From contig JBFLWS010000015.1 of the NCBI GenBank assembly GCA_040757715.1, positions 1-64,000 of the forward strand: a stretch of DNA of 64,000 nt. The letters are read 5' to 3'. The stretch's first letter is position 1. Each line of letters begins with the position of its first letter. Both the position numbers and the translations under genes were made by a program. Source of the stretch: CAIMFV01 sp040757715. GTDB lineage: Bacteria > Pseudomonadota > Alphaproteobacteria > Caulobacterales > Caulobacteraceae. This document shows positions 56,626 to 63,352 of this stretch, one piece after another. The notes beneath the pieces are model-generated. The model saw only the letters and a program-made list of their open reading frames with translations, had not been told where the DNA came from and ran no database searches.

Positions 56626-58098
56626 TCACCACCAGCGCTGCGGCTTGGCGCGGAACTGGGCCGCGTCCTCCACCGCCGAGGCGAGGCTGAACAGAGTCCC
56701 CTCATCCAGGGCCTTGCCGATGAGCTGCAGGCCGAGCGGCAGGCCATCGCTGGAGAGACCGGCGGGGATCGACACCCCCGGCAGGCCGGCGAGGTTCACC
56801 GTGACGGTGAAGACGTCGTTCAGGTACATGGCCACCGGATCGTCCGACCGCTCGCCGAGCGCAAAGGCCGCCGACGGCGCGGTGGGGGTAAGGAGCGCGT
56901 CCACCTCATGGAAGGCGGCGTCGAAATCGTCGGCGATGCGCCGGCGCACTTTCTGGGCCTTCAGGTAATAGGCGTCGTAATAGCCCGCCGACAGCACATA
57001 GGTGCCGATGAGCACCCGGCGCTTCACCTCGGCGCCGAAGCCCTCCGCTCGGCTGTTCTCATAGACCTCGGTGAGGCTTGAACCCTCGCCGCGATAGCCG
57101 AAGCGCATGCCGTCATAGCGGGCGAGGTTGGACGAGGCCTCCGCCGGGGCGATGATGTAATAGGCCGGCAGGGCGTACTTGGTGTGCGGCAGACGCACGG
57201 TCTTGATCTCGCACCCCGCCGCCTTCAGCCACGCGATGCCCTGTTGCCACAGCGCCTCGATCTCGGCCGGCATGCCGTCGATGCGGTAGTCTTCCGGCAC
57301 GCCGATGCGCAGCCCCTTCACCGACTTGCCGCAGAAGCTGGCGAAATCGGGGGTTTCGATATTGAGGCTGGTGGAGTCCTTGGGGTCATGGCCGCACATG
57401 GAGCGCAGCATCAGGGCGGCGTCCTCCACCGTCTTGGCGATGGGGCCGGCCTGGTCCAGAGACGAGGCGAAGGCCACCATGCCGAAGCGCGAGCAGCGGC
57501 CATAGGTCGGCTTGATGCCCACCGTGCCGGTGAAGGCCGCCGGCTGGCGGATGGAGCCGCCGGTGTCCGAAGCGGTGGCCCCGAGGCAAAGGTGGGCGGC
57601 CACGGCGCTGGCCGATCCCCCCGACGAGCCGCCGGGGGTCAGGTTGCGGTTGGAGCCCGCCGCGCGCCAGGGATTGTTCACCGGGCCGAAGAACGAGGTC
57701 TCGTTGGACGAGCCCATGGCGAACTCGTCCATGTTCAGCTTGCCCAGCATCACCGCCCCGTCGCGCCACAGATTGGCGGTGACGGTGGATTCATAGGGCG
57801 GCTTGAAGCCGTCGAGGATTTTGGAGCCGGCGGTGGTGCGGATACCGTCGGTGCAGAAGAGGTCCTTCACGCCGAGGCTCGCGCCTTCCAGCGGTCCGGC
57901 CTCGCCCCTGGCCCGGCGGGCGTCGGAGGCCCGAGCCATGTCGAGCGCCTTCTCCGGCGTCTCCAGCACATAGGCGTTGAGGGCGCCGTTGGCGGCGGCG
58001 ATGGCGTCGATATGCGCCTTGGCCAGCTCCTCGGCGGAGAAGTCCTTCTTGGCGAGGCCGTCGAGGGCGGCCTTCAAGGTGAGCGAGGTGAGCGACAT
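56626..58098 (-). CDS. gatA: Asp/Glu-tRNA amidotransferase subunit A
   Basis: A 490-residue amidase that releases ammonia from glutamine to convert Glu-tRNA(Gln) or Asp-tRNA(Asn). The Ser-cisSer-Lys triad is visible: Lys in SLGVKDLF, the Ser-rich loop GGSSGGSASAVAA and SDTGGSIRQPA. It begins MSLTSLTLKAALDGLAKKDFSAEEL. It forms an operon with gatC 1 bp upstream. gatB is not in the window. Confidence 0.96.
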   Translation of the reverse strand: MSLTSLTLKAALDGLAKKDFSAEELAKAHIDAIAAANGALNAYVLETPEKALDMARASDARRARGEAGPLEGASLGVKDLFCTDGIRTTAGSKILDGFKPPYESTVTANLWRDGAVMLGKLNMDEFAMGSSNETSFFGPVNNPWRAAGSNRNLTPGGSSGGSASAVAAHLCLGATASDTGGSIRQPAAFTGTVGIKPTYGRCSRFGMVAFASSLDQAGPIAKTVEDAALMLRSMCGHDPKDSTSLNIETPDFASFCGKSVKGLRIGVPEDYRIDGMPAEIEALWQQGIAWLKAAGCEIKTVRLPHTKYALPAYYIIAPAEASSNLARYDGMRFGYRGEGSSLTEVYENSRAEGFGAEVKRRVLIGTYVLSAGYYDAYYLKAQKVRRRIADDFDAAFHEVDALLTPTAPSAAFALGERSDDPVAMYLNDVFTVTVNLAGLPGVSIPAGLSSDGLPLGLQLIGKALDEGTLFSLASAVEDAAQFRAKPQRWW

Positions 58099-58099
58099 G

Positions 58100-58387
58100 C
58101 TATTCCACCACCTTCGGCACCACGAAGAAGCCCTGATCGGACTTCGGCGCGTTCCTCAGCACCCGCTCGGCGTCGCCGCCGTCAGTGACCACGTCCTCGC
58201 GCATGGGCAGGTCCACCGCCACGCAGGAGGTCATGGGCTCCACGCCGGTAACGTCCACCTCGCCCAGCTGCTCGATCCATTGCAGGATGCCGGAGATTTC
58301 CTTGGCGAGGGGTTCGAGACGGTGCTCGGGCTCGGCGATGCGGGCGAGCCTGGCGACCTTGCGCACGGTGGCGGCGTCGACGGCCAT
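58100..58387 (-). CDS. gatC: Asp/Glu-tRNA amidotransferase subunit C
   Basis: A 95-residue belt subunit of the GatCAB complex. The ATG at 58387 (MAVDAATVRKVARLARI) is preceded by GGAGGC, so I prefer it over the upstream in-frame start. The C-terminal LPMREDVVTDGGDAERVLRNAPKSDQGFFVVPKVVE is typical. It is divergent from ruvX. Confidence 0.95.
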   Translation of the reverse strand: MAVDAATVRKVARLARIAEPEHRLEPLAKEISGILQWIEQLGEVDVTGVEPMTSCVAVDLPMREDVVTDGGDAERVLRNAPKSDQGFFVVPKVVE

Positions 58388-58492
58388 GGGGCCTCCAATC
58401 AATAACGTGTGCGTGGGTTAGACGGGCCAGCGAAGCCTTGCAAGGGCGTGGGCGCGCTTGCGGCGCGAGAAGCTGAGGGTTAGGCCTTGCCC

Positions 58493-58969
58493 ATGCCTGT
58501 GCTCGACCTCGACGCCTTCGCCGCCGCCCTGCCCCGCCACGCCAGCGTGTTCGGGCTCGACCTTGGCGAAAAGACCATCGGCGTCGCGGCCTCGGACCTG
58601 ACGCGGCTCATCGCCTCGCCCCTGCACCTGATCAAGAAGCGCAAGTTCACGGAAGAAGCCCACGAGCTCTTCGCCCTCATGGCCACCCGCGAGGCGGTGG
58701 GGTTGATCATCGGCCTGCCGGTGAACATGGACGGCACGGAGGGGACGCGCTGCCAGTCCAACCGCGCCTTCGCCCGCAACCTCCTGCGGCTGAAGGACCT
58801 GCCCATTGCGTTCTGGGACGAGCGGCTTTCCACCAGCGCCGTGGAGCGGGTGCTCATCGGCGAGGCGGACTTGACCCGCGCCCGCCGCGCCGAGGTGGTG
58901 GACAAGACCGCCGCCGCCTGGATCCTACAAGGCGCCCTCGATCGCATGCGGGGCATGGCGGCGGGGTAG
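58493..58969 (+). CDS. ruvX: Putative pre-16S rRNA nuclease / RuvX (YqgF)
   Basis: A 158-residue RNase H-fold nuclease involved in 16S rRNA 5' processing. It has FGLDLGEKTIGVAASD at the first catalytic Asp, the second-site segment IIGLPVNMDGTEG, and FWDERLSTSAVERVL. The final residues ALDRMRGMAAG include the codons (58933-58951) that are repeated downstream. The ATG at 58493 is chosen; a TTG at 58487 is in frame. Confidence 0.93.
   Translation: MPVLDLDAFAAALPRHASVFGLDLGEKTIGVAASDLTRLIASPLHLIKKRKFTEEAHELFALMATREAVGLIIGLPVNMDGTEGTRCQSNRAFARNLLRLKDLPIAFWDERLSTSAVERVLIGEADLTRARRAEVVDKTAAAWILQGALDRMRGMAAG
58933..58951 (+). repeat. 19-bp direct repeat, copy 1, in the 3' end of ruvX
   Basis: CGCCCTCGATCGCATGCGG encodes the ALDRMR codons near the end of ruvX. 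An exact copy lies at 60723-60741 and a 16-of-18 match at 59608-59625. The core contains two short palindromes, CGATCG and CGCATGCG. The pattern resembles attachment-site duplication at a gene end. Confidence 0.75.
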
Positions 58970-59012
58970 AAGGGGCTCTTCGCGGCGGAGAGCCGCGCAG
59001 CTAGCGTCTGTC

Positions 59013-59546
59013 TCAGCGGCCCAGGTTGGGCGGCGTCTTGTCCAAGAACACGCGCACCACGCCACGGGTGAGATCGTCGATCCCGCCATCCGTGGTCTGG
59101 TCCATATGCGCGACATTGATGTGCTCCAGCATGCCCTGGTCCAACAGCATGGAGGTCAGGGTTTGCCTGACGCGCTCATCGCCAGTGGGCTTCTCCACCA
59201 GAAGCGCTTGCCCGAGGAAGGCGGCTTTCACGTTGCTCACATGGGCGATGGCGATCGAATAGCCATTCGGGTTCACCCGATCATCCTTGTCGCGACTGAC
59301 GAAGAGAATCAGCTTTTCAAGCGGAAACTTGTCCCGAACAACATATCCCGGCTCCGCTTTGATGAGCGCGCCGATCCGGCCGCTGATCTTATCCCCCAGC
59401 GCCGGGTCTTCGCAGACGACCATATAGGCGATGGGGGTCGGCTTGTGGGCTTCGGTCGGCGCCGGCGCGGCCATGGCGAAGCTCGCCAACAAACTCATGC
59501 CGAAGAGCAAGCCCGCCCAAGCGCTCGCAAGTCTCAAAGCCGACAT
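59013..59546 (-). CDS. Hypothetical exported protein in the ruvX-pyrB interval
   Basis: A 177-residue protein with a clear signal peptide (MSALRLASAWAGLLFGMSLLASFAMAAP) and a globular body with alternating strands and helices (for example LILFVSRDKDDRVNPNGYSIAIAHVSN). I recognise no family and no catalytic motif. It is the only gene in the first unit bounded by repeats of the ruvX end (58933 and 59608) and points back toward ruvX. Confidence 0.65.
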   Translation of the reverse strand: MSALRLASAWAGLLFGMSLLASFAMAAPAPTEAHKPTPIAYMVVCEDPALGDKISGRIGALIKAEPGYVVRDKFPLEKLILFVSRDKDDRVNPNGYSIAIAHVSNVKAAFLGQALLVEKPTGDERVRQTLTSMLLDQGMLEHINVAHMDQTTDGGIDDLTRGVVRVFLDKTPPNLGR

Positions 59547-59607
59547 GACGTGATTTCCCCCAGCTAAGACGCCAAGCCTAGATTATTGAACCTCCGCGCG
59601 CCACCGC

Positions 59608-59625
59608 CGCCCTTGATCGAATGCG
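59608..59625 (+). repeat. Degenerate copy of the ruvX-end repeat
   Basis: CGCCCTTGATCGAATGCG differs from the 58933 copy at two of 18 positions. Read in the ruvX frame, it still encodes ALDRMR, both changes being silent. It divides the interval into a 675-bp and a 1,115-bp unit. Confidence 0.6.
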
Positions 59626-59675
59626 CCGACCCGCTCGCCTATCTCGTTCCGCTGACGTCGGCGACAGCCCAACCA

Positions 59676-59703
59676 TTGACTCTATGCGGATAATCCGTAC
59701 AAT
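59676..59703 (+). promoter_or_regulatory. Promoter with internal operator for the BrnT toxin gene
   Basis: TTGACT (59676-59681) and TACAAT (59698-59703), 16 bases apart, are close to the sigma-70 consensus, rare in this GC-rich DNA. In the spacer, CGGAT-A-ATCCG (59687-59697) is a perfect palindrome well placed for repression. Transcription should start at about 59710, the A of the toxin ATG, so the message may be leaderless. Confidence 0.6.
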
Positions 59704-59709
59704 TTGTTT

Positions 59710-60000
59710 ATGCGCGACGTGGAATTCGAGTGGGATTCCGACAAGGCGGACGCCAATGTGCGCAAGCATGGCGTCTCTTTCGAATTGGCGGCCAACGTTT
59801 TCGGCGATCCGAACCGACTGGAAGAAGACGATCGGTTTTCCGAGGGTGAATATCGCGTGGTGGTCATCGGACTCGCTGACTCCCGCTTTCTCACCGTCGT
59901 CTACACCGACCGCAGTGAAGGCGAGCGAGAGATCATTCGGATCATCTCTGCGCGCAAATCCACAACTCATGAAATCCGAGCTTACCATGGCGATCATTAA
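59710..60000 (+). CDS. brnT: BrnT-family ribonuclease toxin
   Basis: A 96-residue toxin of the RelE-like BrnT fold, beginning MRDVEFEWDSDKADANVRKHGVSFELAANVF, the textbook N-terminus of BrnT, and containing RVVVIGLADSRFLTVVYTDR and IIRIISARKSTTHE with the conserved Arg and Ser/Thr residues. BrnT is a type II toxin that cleaves RNA. A TTG at 59704 is in frame but lies within the promoter. The 3' end overlaps the antitoxin gene by 14 bp. Confidence 0.88.
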   Translation: MRDVEFEWDSDKADANVRKHGVSFELAANVFGDPNRLEEDDRFSEGEYRVVVIGLADSRFLTVVYTDRSEGEREIIRIISARKSTTHEIRAYHGDH

Positions 60001-60340
60001 GGGCGCACCCCGCCCCATCACCCCTGAAGAAGCCGCCCGCCTCGACGTTATGACCGAGGTCGAGGCGTTGGCGAACGCACAGAGCGACCCGGACAATCCG
60101 CCCATCAGCAGCGAGCGGTTGCGGCGCATGGCGGCGGCGCGGCTGATCCGGCAGACCCGGCAGACCCTACAGATGAGCCAGACTGAATTCGCCAGGACCT
60201 TCCATATCAGCCTCGGCCGCCTGCAGGACGCCGAGCAGGCGCGGGCCAATACCGATCCGGTGCTGGTGGGCTACGTCAAACTGATCGCGGCCGACCCCGA
60301 TCGCGCCCGGACGATCCTCGCCGATGAGGCGGCGGTCTAG
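59987..60340 (+). CDS. HTH-type antitoxin partner of BrnT
   Basis: A 117-residue protein whose start (59987; or ATG at 59969, six codons earlier) overlaps brnT. The N-terminal half (PITPEEAARLD to SDPDNPPISSERLRR) recalls the linker of BrnA proteins. The C-terminal half is a Cro/XRE-type helix-turn-helix (RQTLQMSQTEFARTFHISLGRLQDAEQ) in place of the ribbon-helix-helix of classical BrnA. It should bind and neutralise BrnT and repress the promoter at 59676. Confidence 0.8.
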   Translation: MAIIKGAPRPITPEEAARLDVMTEVEALANAQSDPDNPPISSERLRRMAAARLIRQTRQTLQMSQTEFARTFHISLGRLQDAEQARANTDPVLVGYVKLIAADPDRARTILADEAAV

Positions 60341-60438
60341 CGTCGGGACTGGGCGGCGCGCGACAAACCTCTCCCGTCATTGACTTCCCCCGTTGTCAGC
60401 CCCACTCTTTTTGCGAGCAGCGTTGCAGGTCGAGGCCT

Positions 60439-60675
60439 ATGGAGCCGAGCAAAACGCCCTATTACGTCGAGGCCATCTGGGACGCTGAGGCGGAGGTATT
60501 CGTCTCCCAGTCCAACGTGCCGGGCCTAGTGGTGGAAGCCGCCAGCCTCGATGAATTCATGCAGACGGTGCGCGAACTGACGCCGGTTCTGCTGGACGCG
60601 AACGACCCCGCGCACGCCGGCCAGCACAGCATTCGATACCGTATCAGAGGCGAGCTCGCCCTGGCGCGCGCCTGA
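60439..60675 (+). CDS. HicB-like antitoxin (DUF1902)
   Basis: A 78-residue protein with the small HicB-type fold: YYVEAIWDAEAEVFVSQSNVPGLVVEAASLDEFMQTVREL resembles DUF1902 proteins. GAGG precedes the ATG. Its stop overlaps the start of the hicA remnant (TGATG), as expected for a HicB-HicA pair, but the toxin is destroyed. The antitoxin is therefore an orphan. Confidence 0.78.
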   Translation: MEPSKTPYYVEAIWDAEAEVFVSQSNVPGLVVEAASLDEFMQTVRELTPVLLDANDPAHAGQHSIRYRIRGELALARA

Positions 60676-60722
60676 TGCCTTTGGATTTCTACGACCAGCT
60701 CGTGGAAATCCTGAGCATGCCC
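60675..60722 (+). pseudogene. Truncated hicA toxin remnant
   Basis: Starting at the ATG overlapping the HicB-like stop, the first 13 codons read MPLDFYDQLVEIL, as expected for a HicA partner of a DUF1902 antitoxin. The sequence then runs directly into the 19-bp ruvX-end repeat (60723-60741), and the frame continues only into unrelated DNA opposite the DUF3307 gene. The toxin has lost its dsRNA-binding-like catalytic part. Confidence 0.65.
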
Positions 60723-60741
60723 CGCCCTCGATCGCATGCGG
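60723..60741 (+). repeat. 19-bp direct repeat, copy 3
   Basis: Exact copy of 58933-58951, 1,790 bp away; the flanking bases differ on both sides. It truncates hicA on its left, and the stop codon of the DUF3307 gene lies 5 bp to its right (60746-60748). Confidence 0.75.
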
Positions 60742-60745
60742 CGAT

Positions 60746-61453
60746 TCACGCCCATACCGCCATCGCCTTCACCGTGATCAGCGATACGAGCAGAGCCCAG
60801 CCAAAGCTCAAGAATGTGCCGATAATGATATATTCGGCCAGACGCCGCTGACGCGCATCCTTGATCTCGCCGAACCGCAGGATCGACTTGGCGGTCACCA
60901 GAAATCCCACCGCCGTGATCTGGCCGGCCAAGACCAACAGCATCACCAAGGCCCGCTCCAGCCAGCCGATCCACACCCCCCCGCCTTTGAGGCCCGGCAC
61001 GGTTCCGCGAAGCTGGCGCGCGAAACGATCCGTGAGCAGGGGCACGAGCGCAGCCCCGCCCTGCAGATTTACGACGGCGCCGATCATCATGCTCAGAAAC
61101 CAGAGCAGGCGATGGCTCGTGTCCGGGGCCAGCCGTCCCCACAGGCCTTCAACGTATGCGTCGGGAAAGACGATCCACAACCCCAGCACAAGGGCGAGCT
61201 TCGCCGCCTGATCGGCGAGAACTGCGCCGAACGGGGGATGCGCCAGCCGGCGCTGGATCAGATCGGACAGGACCTGCGCCAGGACGATGGCGCCGACGAT
61301 CAAGGGCTGAATACTCCCGGTGATCGCAACGACGCCGATCGCGCAGGCGAGACCGCGCAGAGCTACAGCAAGGTGCGACAAGCCGATCGGCGGGCGGATG
61401 GCGAATTCGACTACGACATGCGCTGCAACCAGGACCGTCAGGGTTTCCAGCAT
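60746..61453 (-). CDS. DUF3307 multi-pass membrane protein, partner of SatD
   Basis: A 235-residue integral membrane protein with about six hydrophobic helices. The ATG at 61453 gives MLETLTVLVAAHVVVEFAIRP, the usual start of DUF3307 proteins; a TTG at 61492 would add 13 residues. Recognisable segments are VLAQVLSDLIQRRL, FGAVLADQAAKLALVL and the C-terminal LVLAGQITAVGFLVTAKSILRFGEIKD. Function unknown. It directly follows the SatD gene, and DUF3307-SatD pairing occurs in other bacteria. Confidence 0.78.
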   Translation of the reverse strand: MLETLTVLVAAHVVVEFAIRPPIGLSHLAVALRGLACAIGVVAITGSIQPLIVGAIVLAQVLSDLIQRRLAHPPFGAVLADQAAKLALVLGLWIVFPDAYVEGLWGRLAPDTSHRLLWFLSMMIGAVVNLQGGAALVPLLTDRFARQLRGTVPGLKGGGVWIGWLERALVMLLVLAGQITAVGFLVTAKSILRFGEIKDARQRRLAEYIIIGTFLSFGWALLVSLITVKAMAVWA

Positions 61454-61519
61454 GAGCGCCCCGCATATGGCCAAATTGAAACCTAGTTGCAATTGCCAGA
61501 AAATATTTCAACTAATAGA

Positions 61520-62194
61520 TTATAAAATCACGCTCCAATCCGCCGTTTCGAAGGTTTTCACGGCGTCCAGCAGCCAATGCCAGTGAGCGCCATCGAGGGC
61601 CTTGGTCACTGTCTGCTTGGCGACCTTCGGGGTCAGACTGGCGGCGATCGCGGCATGGTTAGGCGGCGAGGTCATGAGCGCGACGGCGACAATCTCCGCC
61701 TGTCGGCGCGTCCAGGTTTGAGTGAGGCGGCTGCAAAGATTGATGCAAAGCCGCACCCACTCTCGCGTCGCCCCTGCCCTCTCCGGCAGATCGACGGCGA
61801 GGGTATAGTAGCCCGTCATGGCGTCGAGCGCTCGGCCGGACAGCTGGAAACTCTCCCCGATGGAGGTCGACGAAAGCCCCGTCATGCCATCAGCGGAGCC
61901 CAGTCCGATGGCGACGCGGGTGCGAACGTCCAGTTCGCTACGCAAGCGCGCTGACAACAACAGGGACAGGCGCAGCGAAAGTTCCGGTCGGCTCAAGGCT
62001 AACTGCCACGCATCGCCTCGGAAAAACTCGGGTGCGGCGAGCAGTGCGCCAGAATATCGCGTCTCGAACGCCTGCACCGCGCTGGCGAGACTGCGGCGCG
62101 CCAGGGCGAGACGCTCGCCCCCAAGGGCGGTGGAATCGATGATGTCGCCCGTGAGGACTGCGATGATCGGCGAGCCGTCCAAATCCGCACCCAT
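61520..62194 (-). CDS. SatD-family protein with cyclase-like core and C-terminal HTH
   Basis: A 224-residue cytoplasmic protein. VLTGDIIDSTAL (residues 13-24) and FFRGDAW (57-63) resemble the two metal-binding segments of class III nucleotide cyclases: Asp17 and Asp61 are 44 residues apart, as in mammalian adenylyl cyclase (Asp396/Asp440). FQLSGR (116-121) aligns with VNxAAR, with Gln117 in place of Asn and Arg121 kept. Adenine-specifying Lys and Asp are absent (Phe57, Thr110). The C-terminus (RRQAEIVAVALMTSPPNHAAIAASL) looks like a winged helix. By-eye alignment only; catalysis is unproven. Confidence 0.7.
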   Translation of the reverse strand: MGADLDGSPIIAVLTGDIIDSTALGGERLALARRSLASAVQAFETRYSGALLAAPEFFRGDAWQLALSRPELSLRLSLLLSARLRSELDVRTRVAIGLGSADGMTGLSSTSIGESFQLSGRALDAMTGYYTLAVDLPERAGATREWVRLCINLCSRLTQTWTRRQAEIVAVALMTSPPNHAAIAASLTPKVAKQTVTKALDGAHWHWLLDAVKTFETADWSVIL

Positions 62195-62230
62195 ATGAGA
62201 ATTATCGTCAAAACTACCTATTTAAGCTGT

Positions 62231-62258
62231 CATGTATGTAACATGCTTTTTTGCATGT
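62231..62258. promoter_or_regulatory. Array of CATGT half-sites upstream of satD
   Basis: CATGT (62231-62235) and ACATG (62241-62245) form one inverted repeat with 5 bases between. ACATGC (62241-62246) and GCATGT (62253-62258) form a second around a run of six T. The shared half-site suggests cooperative binding of a dimeric regulator, possibly the HTH part of SatD itself. The interval is AT-rich and lies between satD and pyrB, so either could be the target. Confidence 0.4.
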
Positions 62259-62350
62259 CATCATCTAAACAGTCTTAAAAAGCTGTCAAAATGCAAAAGC
62301 CGACACGCCCCCCGCTTGAGCCCATGGGCGAACGCGCCTAAGAGCGGGGC

Positions 62351-63352
62351 ATGCCTACCGCCGCCGCCATCGAAGACGAGATCGCCGCGCGCAGCTTCGC
62401 CTTCCCCCATCGCCACCTCCTGTCGGTGACCCAGATCACCCGGCCGGTGGCTCTCCAGCTTCTCGACCTGGCCGACGCTTTCGCCACGCTGAACCGCATG
62501 AGCGAGAAGAAGGTCGCCGCCCTGCGCGGGCGCACCATGGTCAATCTGTTCTTCGAGAACTCCACCCGCACCCAGAGCAGCTTCGAGCTGGCGGCCAAGC
62601 GCCTGGGCGCCGATTCGGTGAACATGGCCACCCGCACCTCGTCCATCGCCAAGGGCGAGACCCTCATCGACACGGCGGTGACCCTCAACGCCATGCAGCC
62701 CGACCTTCTGGTGGTGCGGCACAGCGCCAGCGGCGCGGCGTCGCTCCTGTCGCAGAAGGTGAGCTGCAGCGTGGTCAACGCCGGCGACGGCCAGCACGAG
62801 CACCCGACCCAGGCCCTGCTCGACGCCCTCGCCATCCGCCGCGCCTTCGGCCGGGTGGAGGGGCTGAAGGTGGCCATCTGCGGCGACGTGGCCCACAGCC
62901 GGGTGGCGCGCTCCAATGTCGGCCTCCTGCAAACCCTGGGCGCGGAGGTGCGGCTGGTGGGCCCGCCCACCCTCATGCCCTCCGGCGTGGACCGCTGGGG
63001 CGTCGAGGTGTTCCACGATATGCGCGCGGGCATCGCCGGCGCCGATGTGGTGATGATGCTGCGCCTGCAGCTGGAGCGCATGGACGGCTCGTTCGTGCCC
63101 TCGCCGCGGGAGTATTTCCGCTTCTACGGCCTCGACGTGGAGAAGCTGGCCTGCGCCTCGCCCAATGTGCGGGTGATGCACCCCGGCCCCATGAACCGTG
63201 GCGTGGAGATCGATTCAGTGGTGGCCGATGATCCGCACATCAGCCTGATCCAGACCCAGGTGGAGCTGGGCGTCGCCACCCGCATGGCGGTGCTGTCGAG
63301 CCTCGCCGCGCATCGCTCCAACGGCGCGCCTACGGAAGGGGCGGCGCAATGA
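62351..63352 (+). CDS. pyrB: Aspartate carbamoyltransferase catalytic subunit
   Basis: A 333-residue enzyme joining carbamoyl phosphate and aspartate in pyrimidine synthesis. Substrate-binding motifs are FFENSTRTQSSFELAAKRLG, AGDGQHEHPTQALLD and VMHPGPMNRGVE. GAGCGGGGC precedes the ATG. Its stop overlaps the next gene (ATGA), as is usual for pyrB and its dihydroorotase-like partner. No pyrI regulatory subunit is present. Confidence 0.95.
   Translation: MPTAAAIEDEIAARSFAFPHRHLLSVTQITRPVALQLLDLADAFATLNRMSEKKVAALRGRTMVNLFFENSTRTQSSFELAAKRLGADSVNMATRTSSIAKGETLIDTAVTLNAMQPDLLVVRHSASGAASLLSQKVSCSVVNAGDGQHEHPTQALLDALAIRRAFGRVEGLKVAICGDVAHSRVARSNVGLLQTLGAEVRLVGPPTLMPSGVDRWGVEVFHDMRAGIAGADVVMMLRLQLERMDGSFVPSPREYFRFYGLDVEKLACASPNVRVMHPGPMNRGVEIDSVVADDPHISLIQTQVELGVATRMAVLSSLAAHRSNGAPTEGAAQ

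Noticed and set aside
61585..61605. Possible further inverted copy of the ruvX-end repeat inside satD
   Set aside because: Only GCCCTCGAT is shared and it falls in coding sequence for KALDG; too short and explained by codon use.
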